A DNA stretch of 64,000 nt. Origin: Sphingomonas sp. 7/4-4. Lineage in GTDB: Bacteria > Pseudomonadota > Alphaproteobacteria > Sphingomonadales > Sphingomonadaceae. Below are positions 49,665 to 58,591 of the stretch, one piece after another (the first letter of the stretch is position 1; each line of letters begins with the position of its first letter). The stretch is taken from NCBI RefSeq assembly GCF_027941955.1, contig NZ_CP115960.1, positions 2,418,001 to 2,482,000 on the forward strand. Reading direction: 5' to 3'. The position numbers were made by a program, and so were the translations under genes. The notes under the pieces are model-generated. The model had not been told where the DNA came from and did no database searches. It worked only from the letters and a program-made list of their open reading frames with translations.

Positions 49665-51125
49665 ATGACGATGCAGATGAGCCGCCGCCAGCTTCTGGGA
49701 GTCGGGATCACGACGGCAGCCGCGATGCTGTTGCCACCCGAACGCGCCTTCGCCGCGATGCTGCCAACCGACTGGACGCTGGGCGTGGCCGATGTCGAGG
49801 CGGATATCGCTCCGACGGCGATGCGGCGCGTGCATGGCCGCGCACCCGCGGACCTGAAGGGCGTGCTCTATCGCAATGGGCCGGCCAAGTTCCGACGGGC
49901 GGGCGGCAACGCCACGCACTGGTTCGACGGCGACGGACTGGTGCGGCGCTTCGGCATCGAGGGCGGCCAGGCGCGCATCGCCGCGCGCTTCGTCGATACC
50001 GACAAGAGGCGGCAGGAGGCCAAGGCCGGTTCGATGCTGCTGCCCGGCTTCGGCACGCCGGCGCGATCCGGCGCAGTGGTGACGGGTCCGGATTCGGCCA
50101 ATGCCGCCAATACCAGCGTGATGCTGGCCGGCGGCGAGCTCTGGGCGCTGTGGGAAGCCGGATCGGCCTATCGACTCGATCCGGACACGCTCGCGACGAT
50201 CGGCCCGAAGACCTTCCGGCCAGACCTGGCGCAGATGCCGTTCCTGGCGCATCCGCGCGTCGAGCCCGACGGGACGGTGTGGAATCTGGGGCTGGCGGGC
50301 AGCCGCGCGATGGTATGGAAGCTCAACCCCGACGGTGGCCTAGCCGCGGCGACCCCGCTCAAGCTGCCGCGCGCAAGCTATATCCATGATTTCACCGCGA
50401 CCGCGCGGCACCTGGTGATCGTGCTCCAGCCCTGGACACAGGGCGGCGGTCCTCCACCCTATCTCAACCTGCTCCAATGGCAGCCCGAGACAGGGACGCA
50501 GATCCTCGTCGTCGACAAGGGCGACCTTTCAAGCACGCGGCTGTTCGAAGTGCCGGCGTTCAGCTTCTTCCACCTGGGCGACGCCTGGGAGGAGAGCGAC
50601 GGGACGATCCGCTTCGACGGGTGCTTCTCGGCAAATCCGAGCTTCGCGGTGGACGAGGCGCGGGACCTGCTGATCGGCAAGGTCTCGCCGATGCCCGCAC
50701 CGCATCTGACGATGGTGGCGCTGCACGCCGATGGCCGGGCGGAGCTGGTGCCCACGGGCATCAAGGCCGAGTTTCCGCAGAGCGACCGGCGGCGCTCGGG
50801 CGCGAAGCGGCGGTTCACGGCGTTTACGGGACTCTATGGTGCCGGCCGGCCGCTGGCGCGGGGCGTAGGGCTGTTCGACTGGCAATCGGGCACGGCGCGA
50901 ACCTATGCGTTCGGCGATCGGCAGCTGGTAGAGGAATTCCTCTTCGTGCCGCGTGGCGACGCCGAGGATGCAGGCTGGCTGATCGGCACCACGGTCAATC
51001 TCGACGCGCGGGCGACCGAGCTGCACGTGCTGGATGCACGCAATATCGAGGCGGGACCGGTGGCGAGCTGGCGCGCCGATGTGGCGCTGCCGGTGGGCTT
51101 TCATGGGACCTTCCGGCGGATGTGA
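49665..51125 (+). CDS. Carotenoid oxygenase (RPE65/CCD family), Tat-exported
   Basis: A 486-residue non-haem iron oxygenase that cleaves carotenoids or similar polyenes/stilbenes. It starts MTMQMSRRQLLGVGITTAAA, a twin-arginine signal. Family features are GVLYRNGPAKFRRAGG and HWFDGDGLVRRFGI. Four His iron ligands are plausible in FLAHPRVEPDG, SYIHDFTAT, FFHLGDAWEES and the C-terminal GFHGTFRRM. It is intact. A periplasmic location is inferred only from the signal. Probably co-transcribed with the DUF2141 gene. Confidence 0.9.
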   Translation: MTMQMSRRQLLGVGITTAAAMLLPPERAFAAMLPTDWTLGVADVEADIAPTAMRRVHGRAPADLKGVLYRNGPAKFRRAGGNATHWFDGDGLVRRFGIEGGQARIAARFVDTDKRRQEAKAGSMLLPGFGTPARSGAVVTGPDSANAANTSVMLAGGELWALWEAGSAYRLDPDTLATIGPKTFRPDLAQMPFLAHPRVEPDGTVWNLGLAGSRAMVWKLNPDGGLAAATPLKLPRASYIHDFTATARHLVIVLQPWTQGGGPPPYLNLLQWQPETGTQILVVDKGDLSSTRLFEVPAFSFFHLGDAWEESDGTIRFDGCFSANPSFAVDEARDLLIGKVSPMPAPHLTMVALHADGRAELVPTGIKAEFPQSDRRRSGAKRRFTAFTGLYGAGRPLARGVGLFDWQSGTARTYAFGDRQLVEEFLFVPRGDAEDAGWLIGTTVNLDARATELHVLDARNIEAGPVASWRADVALPVGFHGTFRRM

Positions 51126-51521
51126 TGCCCACTGCCCTCAAGTCGCGAAGTTTCCCCGCGGCGGTTTGCCGTACAGCATCCAGTTCGCGGCAAGCAAACC
51201 TCCCGGCGAAGCTGCGCGCGTGTGTCGCAGGACCATCCTGGCGACGGCGGTACCTTGTCGCGATTCGGCGGCGTGCACGGTTCGAGATATCAAGAGATGT
51301 TGCCAGCCAAGGACCTTGCCGAGATCTTGGGCAAGAGGCCCAGCGCGCCACGCCAGGCTCACGGCACATTCGCGTGATCTTATGACGGACAGGCTGCGCC
51401 AGAATCGGACCCCACTTACAAGGGATCGAAAGTCCGAAGGCGTCCGCCGATCGGATGACGACAGGAGCGTCCGCTTTATCCAGGAGGGGTGCGACTTTGT
51501 GACCGGCATATGGAGGATCGG
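51126..51521. other. Gap after the carotenoid oxygenase
   Basis: No convincing gene. It contains another degenerate GTCCGC...GCGTCCGCTTTATCCAGGAG-like stretch at about 51448-51488. Confidence 0.4.
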
Positions 51522-51725
51522 ATGGATTTGGGCGCGAAGGATATCGCCGCGGCTCAGGCAAGTCATATGCTGACCCATCCCGGCGATCTCGCAATGTGGT
51601 GCGGCTGGTGGTGGGCGGGATACGATAGCCTCGCGCGGGACCCCGCCGGCTACTGGACCGCAATCGCGGAGATTAACGGCAGAATGCTCGAATCCTGTCT
51701 GCAAACCTGGGGACGGAAAACCTAG
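51522..51725 (+). CDS. Small protein, possibly a short phasin-like or fragmentary ORF
   Basis: 67 residues with GGAGG six bases upstream of ATG 51522. It reads MDLGAKDIAAAQASHMLTHP, then GDLAMWCGWWWAGYDSLARD and NGRMLESCLQTWGRK. The composition is natural and amphipathic, with a Trp cluster. I do not recognise a family. It could be real or the tail of a lost gene. Confidence 0.5.
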   Translation: MDLGAKDIAAAQASHMLTHPGDLAMWCGWWWAGYDSLARDPAGYWTAIAEINGRMLESCLQTWGRKT

Positions 51726-51747
51726 CCGGGCGACGGCGGCTTCGATC

Positions 51748-52605
51748 TCATTGCCCTGTGCCGGCCCCGGATTCCAGGTCAGCGTTTGGAATGGCGCAAA
51801 CCAGCCTCGCCAGGGCTACTTGCGAATGAACGCCGGTCTTGTCGAAGCAACGCGAGAGCTGCGTGCGAACGGTGTTGACCGACACGCCCAGCATCAATGC
51901 CACCGCCGGATTGGTCAGGCCCGACGCAATCAGCGCCGCGATCCTCGCCTCGGCCGGGGTCAAGCCATAGGCGTCGCGGAGCGCCTCGATGCGATCGTCC
52001 AACCGCTCGGCCGGGTCGATAATCTGGATCAGCAATCGATGTTCCTCGTCAGAGGTGTCCTGCCAGGGGTTCGGTGCGCGCCTTAAAGGCGTCAGGATGA
52101 GGAGTAGCGCCGGTAAGCCCGACGGCCGCTGGAGGCTGAGGGCACGCGACAGCTTCGCTGCCCGGTCATCCGCAACCGCCAGGGCTTCCGAAATCCTCCG
52201 GGAAAGGCGCGAGACTTCGCCGGGCATGGTGGCCCGAAGCGCCGTTCCTGCCCATCCTGTCAGACCGTCGCGGCTTTTCAGCAAGACGTCAGCCGAGATG
52301 TTCGTGGCGAGCACTCGGCCGGAGCGGTCGAGCACCACGGAAGCCATTGGGAGGGCGACGAGGACAAGCCGAAGCGATTGCGCCTCGTCGCGGTGGCGCA
52401 AGGCAGTCATCGCCAGCCGGAGACTTCGCCAGAACGAAGGGCCCGGCCTGACGGGCAATTGCTGCGGGTCGAACACAGGGGCAGACGGGCGGGTTGCTGC
52501 AGCATCCACCGGAGCTGCGTTCAGCCGCATATCCGGATTCCAGGCCGGCGGTTCCGGCGATCCGCGCGCACGGCCGATCCCAAAATGCCCGGGGTTTTCC
52601 TTCAC
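51748..52605 (-). CDS. LuxR-type HTH regulator, N-terminus possibly truncated
   Basis: 285 residues by the longest start. The C-terminal HTH is AYGLTPAEARIAALIASGLT then NPAVALMLGVSVNTVRTQLS and RCFDKTGVHSQVALARLVCA. A PAS-like middle (LVLVALPMASVVLDRSGRVL ATN) precedes it. The first 50 residues are Pro/Ala-rich and unlike the sensory N-terminus of longer sphingomonad homologues, so the gene may be 5'-truncated. However, GTG 52605 overlaps the esterase stop as GTGA, which supports coupled translation. ATG 52530 is another start. Confidence 0.8.
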   Translation of the reverse strand: MKENPGHFGIGRARGSPEPPAWNPDMRLNAAPVDAAATRPSAPVFDPQQLPVRPGPSFWRSLRLAMTALRHRDEAQSLRLVLVALPMASVVLDRSGRVLATNISADVLLKSRDGLTGWAGTALRATMPGEVSRLSRRISEALAVADDRAAKLSRALSLQRPSGLPALLLILTPLRRAPNPWQDTSDEEHRLLIQIIDPAERLDDRIEALRDAYGLTPAEARIAALIASGLTNPAVALMLGVSVNTVRTQLSRCFDKTGVHSQVALARLVCAIPNADLESGAGTGQ

Positions 52606-53585
52606 GGCAGGGAGACACTGCCTTTCGGCGCCAAAGTACGGCTGACGGCCGCAGCAAGCCGGCGTCGTGCGCGTTGCGCACTTTCGAGCACGCCGAAGGA
52701 GAGAAAAGCGTGGATGGTCTCCTCGACCCTCTCGAGATGGGCGTCCACGCCCGCTGCCTTCAATCGCTCGTAATAGGCGATTCCCTCGTCGCGGAGCGGA
52801 TCGTGGCCGGCGACCATGACGTGCGTGGGTGGGAGCTTTCGCAGATCCTCGGCATAAATCGGAGAGACGCGCGGATCGTCGGCGCGGTCTCCGGATCCGA
52901 GATACCAGTCGCGCGTCGCATCGATCGCCTCGCGAGCGAGCAAATAGTCGCCGCCGCCGAATGCGATACGCGACGGATAGCTCTCATGGGGCCGGCTGAC
53001 GTCGATCACCGGATAGATCAGGAACTGTGCGGCGATCTGCGGAAAGCCGAGCTCCCCGGTCGCGTAATTGGTCACGCAGGCCGCGAGATTGCCTCCGGCG
53101 CTGTCTCCCATCACCGCCAGCCGGTCCGGATCGATGCCAAGGTCGGATCCCTGGGCCGCGATCCAGCGCGTCGCCGAGATCGCATCCTCAAGGCCGGCGG
53201 GAAAGGGATTCTCTGGCGCCAGTCGGTAATCGACGCTGATGAATTGCACGCCGCTGAGCGCCACGAGCGTCCGAACCAGTTCGTCATAGCAGTCCAGATC
53301 CCCGACCGACCAGCCGCCGCCATGGAAGAAGACAACGACCGGCAGCAGCGCGTCGCCTGCTTGGGCGGGGCGATAGCTGCGCGCGGATCGCCTGCCGGCA
53401 GCGCCCTCCACTTCGATCGAAGTGCAGGTTACCGCCGCGTCGTCCACTGGTCCGGCAAAGGCCGCGAACACCGTCGCCGAATACGCACGTGCCGCTTCCA
53501 TGCCCGTGAAGCGCTGGTCGGCGAGCATTTCCTCGTTGATCGACTGCAGCCGGTCGAGAAGAGCGATGGTTTCCTGGTCGAGCAT
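52602..53585 (-). CDS. HSL-family alpha/beta hydrolase (acetyl-esterase type)
   Basis: 327 residues starting MLDQETIALLDRLQSINEEM. The oxyanion motif HGGGW is at residues 88-92. The nucleophile elbow is GDSAGGNLAAC with Ser162. The acid is probably in VAGHDPLRDEG and the His in VEETIHAFLSFG. This is the hormone-sensitive-lipase family IV pattern. Cytosolic by lack of signal. It lies 12 bases downstream of the TonB receptor and overlaps the LuxR gene, so an imported ester may be its substrate. Confidence 0.92.
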   Translation of the reverse strand: MLDQETIALLDRLQSINEEMLADQRFTGMEAARAYSATVFAAFAGPVDDAAVTCTSIEVEGAAGRRSARSYRPAQAGDALLPVVVFFHGGGWSVGDLDCYDELVRTLVALSGVQFISVDYRLAPENPFPAGLEDAISATRWIAAQGSDLGIDPDRLAVMGDSAGGNLAACVTNYATGELGFPQIAAQFLIYPVIDVSRPHESYPSRIAFGGGDYLLAREAIDATRDWYLGSGDRADDPRVSPIYAEDLRKLPPTHVMVAGHDPLRDEGIAYYERLKAAGVDAHLERVEETIHAFLSFGVLESAQRARRRLAAAVSRTLAPKGSVSLP

Positions 53586-53596
53586 CGAGCGCTTCC

Positions 53597-55900
53597 TCAA
53601 TAGCGGTAGGTCAGGCGCAGATCGTAGGTACGCGTCGCCGAGAAGAAATTGACCTGCACGCCGGGGAAGTCGGCGAGGTTGAAGCCCTGGGTGCGGACGG
53701 CATGGTCTGTGAGATTCTGGACGCTCGCCCGCAACTCCCATCGATTGTTCGCGCTCTTGACGCCGACAAAGGCGTTGAGCAGCGCGTAGTCACCTTGGGT
53801 CAAGGCGGGCGAGGCGGTTATCTCGGTCGCGGTGCGGCTGCGATAGACGCCATCGAGATGGACCACGCCATTGAGAGTATCGCTGATCGGCACCGTATAG
53901 GTTGCGCCGAGGCTGGCATTCCATTCGGGCGAATTGACCAGCGGCCGATCGCTGACGTCCGAGGCGACGGTGCCGATCAGGATGTTGAATTCGTCATATC
54001 GAGCATGAAGCCAGCCGACCGAAGCGTTCAGCGACACCCGCTTCGTCGGCTGCGCGGCAAGCTCGAGCTCGGCGCCGTAGCTGTGTGCCGCGGCGGCATT
54101 GGTGAACAGGCTGACGAACACCCCGCTGACCGGGTCGGCGCCGAACGATGTCACCTGGATGTCGGTGTAGTTGTTGTAGAAGAAGGCGGCGTTGGCGACG
54201 AGGCGGCCATCGAACCAGCTGGTCTTGGCGCCGCCTTCGTAGCTCCAGACATATTCGGGGCGGAACGGCTGGAAGCCGAAGTCGGTGGTCGCGCGCCCGT
54301 CGAACCCGCCGCTCTTGAAGCCGCGGGCGACCGACGCATAGAGCAGCGCGTGTTCCGCCGGCTTGTACGATAGCGATACCTTGGGGGTGAACGCGTCGAA
54401 GCTCGCGTCACCGCGCACTGGAACGCCGGGCACGCCGGCCCCATCAAGGAACGGCGGCGTGTCGCGAATGACCGAGACGGATGGATCGAAGAAATTCTCG
54501 AACTGGCGGCCCGACCGGCGCTTCTCCCGAGTGTAGCGCAAACCCGCGCTGACGCTGAGCCTGGGCGAGAGCGTGAGCGTCGCATCGCCATAGGCCGCGT
54601 AGGAATCGGTCGTCTGGAGGGTATCGGCGAGGCTCGAGGTCGCGAACCCGAAATCGGTGACGGGGAATCCGAAGATCGTCGCGGCGCCATTGTCGACGCC
54701 GGAGAATGAATCGTCCCGATCGTGGAAATAATAGAGACCGGCGGTAACCGCGAGCAACCGCTTGTCGTCATAAGTGAGGCGCAGTTCCTGGCTGAACTGA
54801 TGCTCCTTCTGTTTCAGCAGGATGTCGAGGATCGGCAGCGGCGAACCGTCGGTGTCGAGGTTGAGGTTGAACTCCATCGAGCGGTAAGCGGTGATCGATT
54901 CGAGCGTCAGCGCGTCGCTCGCGTACCACCGCGCGGTCAGCGAAGTGCCGAACGCGGTCAGGTCGGACAGACCGTTGGCGTTGGTATCGACCCGATACTC
55001 GTCCAAGCTCGCCGGATAGGTGACCAGGACCGGCGTCGCGCCGGTGATGGCGGTCTGCAGAACGGGGCTGCGCGACGTATCGGGCCGGTCGATCTTGCCG
55101 TCGACGCTCAGCAGCAACTCGAACCGATCGGAGGGCTCGAACGCGAGCGCGCCGCGCCCGGCGAAGGAGCGGACGTCGCCATCGTCACGGCCATCGAAGC
55201 CGTTGTGGTTGTAGCCCTCGCGCCGGGTGAAGGTGAATGCGGCCTTGGCGCGCAGCGCATCGCCGGCGATCGGCCCGCCGATCCGACCCTGCAGATTGTA
55301 ATAGCCGTAATTGCCGATTCCCGCTTCGGCATAAGCCTCGAAGTCCCTGGGCGGCGGTGTCGACACGAACTTGACCGCGCCACCGATCGTGTTGCGGCCA
55401 TAGAGCGTACCCTGCGGGCCCCGCAGCACCTCGACCCGATCGACATCGAACAGGTCGAGAAAGGCCGCCTGGGTGCGCGCTATGAAGACGTCGTCGACAT
55501 AGACACCGACCCCGGGATCCGCGAATGCGAGCGAGTCATTCTGCCCGACGCCGCGGATGAAGATCACCGCGTTCGAGGCATCGCCCTTGTCGAGATAAAG
55601 ATTGGGGACCGAATATTGCAGTCCGGACAGGTCCCTGGCCTGGAGATCGGAGATGCGATCGGCTTTGAACGCGCTGACGGCGACGGGCACGTCCTGCAGC
55701 GCTTCCTCGCGCCGCCGCGCAGTGACCAGGATCTCATCAAGGCGCCCATCGTCCTCGCTCGCCTGGCCCGTGGCGGTATGGGCCACCGTGCCATCCTGCT
55801 GCGCGAATGCGGGAGATGCGATCAGCAGCGCCGGCGGGCAGCAGACGATGGCCAGAGCCCTGCGTGCAAATGTCGGCACCTGCCTGATTGCGCGCGCCAC
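53597..55900 (-). CDS. TonB-dependent receptor
   Basis: 767 residues, intact. The signal peptide is ALAIVCCPPALLIASPAFAQ Q. A TonB-box-like DEILVTARRREEALQDVPVA begins the plug, which includes IFIRGVGQNDSLAFADPGVG then VYVDDVFIARTQAAFLDLFD and VEVLRGPQGTLYGRNTIGGA. The barrel ends RTYDLRLTYRY. The DVPVAVSAF form is frequent in sphingomonad receptors for aromatic or hydrophobic compounds. The downstream esterase and upstream AraC gene on the same strand suggest a small catabolic unit. Confidence 0.95.
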   Translation of the reverse strand: MARAIRQVPTFARRALAIVCCPPALLIASPAFAQQDGTVAHTATGQASEDDGRLDEILVTARRREEALQDVPVAVSAFKADRISDLQARDLSGLQYSVPNLYLDKGDASNAVIFIRGVGQNDSLAFADPGVGVYVDDVFIARTQAAFLDLFDVDRVEVLRGPQGTLYGRNTIGGAVKFVSTPPPRDFEAYAEAGIGNYGYYNLQGRIGGPIAGDALRAKAAFTFTRREGYNHNGFDGRDDGDVRSFAGRGALAFEPSDRFELLLSVDGKIDRPDTSRSPVLQTAITGATPVLVTYPASLDEYRVDTNANGLSDLTAFGTSLTARWYASDALTLESITAYRSMEFNLNLDTDGSPLPILDILLKQKEHQFSQELRLTYDDKRLLAVTAGLYYFHDRDDSFSGVDNGAATIFGFPVTDFGFATSSLADTLQTTDSYAAYGDATLTLSPRLSVSAGLRYTREKRRSGRQFENFFDPSVSVIRDTPPFLDGAGVPGVPVRGDASFDAFTPKVSLSYKPAEHALLYASVARGFKSGGFDGRATTDFGFQPFRPEYVWSYEGGAKTSWFDGRLVANAAFFYNNYTDIQVTSFGADPVSGVFVSLFTNAAAAHSYGAELELAAQPTKRVSLNASVGWLHARYDEFNILIGTVASDVSDRPLVNSPEWNASLGATYTVPISDTLNGVVHLDGVYRSRTATEITASPALTQGDYALLNAFVGVKSANNRWELRASVQNLTDHAVRTQGFNLADFPGVQVNFFSATRTYDLRLTYRY

Positions 55901-56003
55901 CGATTCTCCCCCTGTTCATCGTTCAGGCCAGTCGCGGAACAATAGAGTGGCGCTCCGGGAGGAGTCGACGACAGGACGAATCAATCTGGCAGGACAAATT
56001 CGC

Positions 56004-57031
56004 TCAAGCGATTGGCTCTTCCGGCCGGGGATCTTGTTCGATCGCGGCGATGAACGCGGTAGGTGTGACACCCTTCCACGCCTTGAACGCGCGCGAGAAG
56101 CTTCGGGAATCGGCAAATCCCAGTGCGTCGGCGACGTCGGCGACCGGCCTGCGCTCGGCAAGAAGCGCGCATGCCGTCTCGTCGAGCACGCGCGCACGAA
56201 TCGCGCGGAACGAGAGATCGCTGTCGGCGAGTCGGCGGCGCAGCGTCGCGGTGCTGACGCCGAGCTTCTGCGCGACCTCGGACTGGGCCTGCGCTCCCCG
56301 GCAATGGCCGTGCCGACCCTTGCCGGAAACCCGTTGGGCCGTAGCGAGTGTTCGCGTGCCGCGATCATCGCCACGGCATTGTCGTAAATGTCGGCCGCGC
56401 GCACGGTGACGGCAGCGTCTCCGCGCACGGGGAAGGAGGCCATCGGCAGGGCATATTCAAGCACATAGGTAGGGCTGCCGTACCGGACCGGCACGGTCCA
56501 GAAGGCGAGCAGGCCATTGGAAGGCTGCCGCGCTCTTCGCCGGGTACGAACCGTGCGCAGCGAGTCCGAGATGTCGGTACCGGCGGCGAGTGAGAGAAGC
56601 GCGTGAAGGAAGATGAGGACTCCTTCCATGAGGGCGTGCACGACGTCGGAATCGGCGTCGAACACATAGGGGAAATCGCGATCGTCGATCACATAGGCGA
56701 TCCGGTCGCGACGCCGCTCGACGCGATTATAGTGGCCGCCATGCATGAGGTTGTAGGCCCGGGCGGCATGGCGCATCGCCTCTTCCAGGCTCTCCGCCGT
56801 CACCAGCGTGTCCATGACGAAATCGGTTGCGCCTGCGGCCAACGGACGTTTCGAGAAACGACAGCTCTCGTCGCGCAGTTTGACCGACACCTGCTGGACC
56901 AGCTGGAAATATTCGTCGAGCGGCATGTCGCCGCGGACCGCGTCTTCTTTGCCGTCGTCGACGACGCAGCCGGCATCCACGGCGAGACGCCACAGGGGAG
57001 CGACTTCGGAGGCGCGAACGGCGAGACGCAT
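56004..57031 (-). CDS. AraC-family regulator, frame-broken
   Basis: About 343 residues. The N-terminal Arabinose_bd-like domain reads MRLAVRASEVAPLWRLAVDA, DEYFQLVQQVSVKLRDESCR and HAARAYNLMHGGHYNRVERR. The HTH is in the next frame after one lost base in the C run at 56296-56299: AQAQSEVAQKLGVSTATLRR RLADSDLSF, then VADVADALGFADSRSFSRAF KAWKGVTP. This OruR/VirS-like architecture is usual for AraC activators of neighbouring catabolic genes. It sits 100 bases upstream of the TonB receptor, facing the same way. Confidence 0.87.
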
Positions 57032-57084
57032 GAGGCGATAATGCCAGAATAAGCGAGCGATGCGCTACACTGGAGTTTCGAGCG

Positions 57085-57384
57085 GAAAGGCAACCGAAAG
57101 TCCGTGAGCACAGCGCGATCTTCGTCGTGCTTTCGGCAGGCCTCCCGGCACTCGGAGCCGCGATCTTCGGCATCAGGATGCAAGGCGGCTTCGGGGGTAG
57201 TGCCGAGCGCTCGAATGCGACGGCCCGGGATCTCGCGCGCATCGTCGCGGCTCTGGAGCCTTCTGACCTTGGCCTCGCACGCCAGGCGGATCCGGTCGAG
57301 GGAGCGGCCGCGGCCATGCTGCAGGACCTGCGCGAATGGCGGCTCGCCTATCAGCAGCAGCGGCGGCTCGAACTTCCTGCCTGA
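57085..57384 (+). pseudogene. C-terminal remnant of a larger membrane-associated protein
   Basis: In frame with GTG 57127 the sequence reads HSAIFVVLSAGLPALGAAIF GIRMQGGFGGSAERS, then LARIVAALEPSDL and MLQDLREWRLAYQQQRRLEL PA. The frame is open upstream without a proper start. It looks like the last TM helix and tail of a longer sphingomonad protein whose 5' part is gone, cut close to the AraC upstream region. Family assignment is uncertain. Confidence 0.5.
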
Positions 57385-57482
57385 CGAAGCATATGGCAGG
57401 TAAAGGGCTGTCATACGATCGAGTGATGCGGCGGCCGGGAGGGATGCGATAGTCTCCACCCCTGCTTCGGGAGGCACTTCGG

Positions 57483-57977
57483 ATGATCAGGCCCTTTGCG
57501 TTTCTTTTCGCCGCGGGACTTCCGCTTCTCTTTGGCGCGTGTTCGGTGGCAGCGGAGCACGGTGGCACGGCGGAAGCGGCGAACGATACCGGCCAGGCCG
57601 CTGCAGCTTCGTCCAAAGCCCGGGACGTGTCGCCGCAAGGCGCGGTGGCATGCGCGCCGGCCGAGGCCACACGTGTCGCGGTCGCCATGGATCACGCGGC
57701 AGCCTTGGGGGTCAGGATCGCGAGCACCGGTAGCACCGAAGGCTTTGCCGAGCTCTTTCGGGAGACGCAGGATCTGAACCGGACTCTTTCGCCTTCGTGC
57801 AACGCATTCCTGACGCGACTGGGCGAGGATCTGAAGGCGGAGCAGGCCGCGGGACGAGTGACGAGCGACCGCTATGCGCCTCTCAGGAACCAGCGCATTT
57901 ATCATGACCCGGCGACCGATACCTATACGGCGCCGGGTGTCGCTTCCTGCACACCGACGAGCTGCTTCGTGAACTAG
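57483..57977 (+). CDS. Putative lipoprotein of unknown function
   Basis: 164 residues. MIRPFAFLFAAGLPLLFGAC gives a lipobox-like FGAC. The body reads GFAELFRETQDLNRTLSPSC NAF and LGEDLKAEQAAGRVTSDRYA then IYHDPATDTYTAPG. Cys pairs (near residues 57, 107, 156 and 161) suggest periplasmic disulfides. Family not recognised. A fragment reading GSRVLAERTCIE just after the stop (about 57990-58025) looks like a remnant of another small secreted protein. Confidence 0.7.
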   Translation: MIRPFAFLFAAGLPLLFGACSVAAEHGGTAEAANDTGQAAAASSKARDVSPQGAVACAPAEATRVAVAMDHAAALGVRIASTGSTEGFAELFRETQDLNRTLSPSCNAFLTRLGEDLKAEQAAGRVTSDRYAPLRNQRIYHDPATDTYTAPGVASCTPTSCFVN

Positions 57978-58201
57978 CGGATCCAGGGCAGCCGCGTGCT
58001 CGCCGAGCGGACCTGCATCGAACGCCGCATCGAGGACAGTCTTGTCAAACCGCGTCGTCCCGAATGCCAGGCCGGGCGGACGGACCGTGCAACCGGGAAC
58101 ACCGGGGCCGAGGCGAGAAGCTGATCTCGGGGCTCATCCAATCGAGTGACGCGCAGCGTCCGACGAGCCTCCATGATGCACTCGAATTTAAAGGATGAAC
58201 C

Positions 58202-58591
58202 ATGGTGTTGAGAGCAGTTTTCCTGGGTCTCGGGGCGTTGGCGACGGCGGCCCCCGCGGCCGCGCAGCAACCGTCGCAGGCCGAGATCGGCCAAATGGCC
58301 GTCGCGCTGCTGCGGTGTAACGGTACGCTTGGCAGCTTGCCCAAGATCGCCAATCGGCAAATGAACGAGCAGACGGCCGCCTACGCGGAGTTCGCCGGCG
58401 GCATCGGCGGCATGATCGCCGACGAGGCCAAGCTGACCAAGGATCAGCGCGCCAGGGCCGTGGCGGACGGTGCGGCGATGATCCGGCCGCCGCACAGCGA
58501 GACTGAAATTCAGGCGGCGATTAAGGACTGCCTGACGCTCGTCGAGGGTCTGCGCACACAGATGAACGACGCCCGGGCGAAAAAGAAATGA
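58202..58591 (+). CDS. Small secreted protein at the head of the TOMM operon
   Basis: 129 residues, AAGGA upstream. The signal peptide is MVLRAVFLGLGALATAAPAA AQ. The mature part is helical (GQMAVALLRCNGTLGSLPKI; FAGGIGGMIADEAKLTKDQR ARAV) and has two Cys (in LLRCNGT and IKDCLTLVE). Its stop overlaps the next start as ATGA, so it is translationally coupled to the repeat protein. It could be a partner, immunity protein or chaperone of that product; this is inference only. Confidence 0.75.
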   Translation: MVLRAVFLGLGALATAAPAAAQQPSQAEIGQMAVALLRCNGTLGSLPKIANRQMNEQTAAYAEFAGGIGGMIADEAKLTKDQRARAVADGAAMIRPPHSETEIQAAIKDCLTLVEGLRTQMNDARAKKK

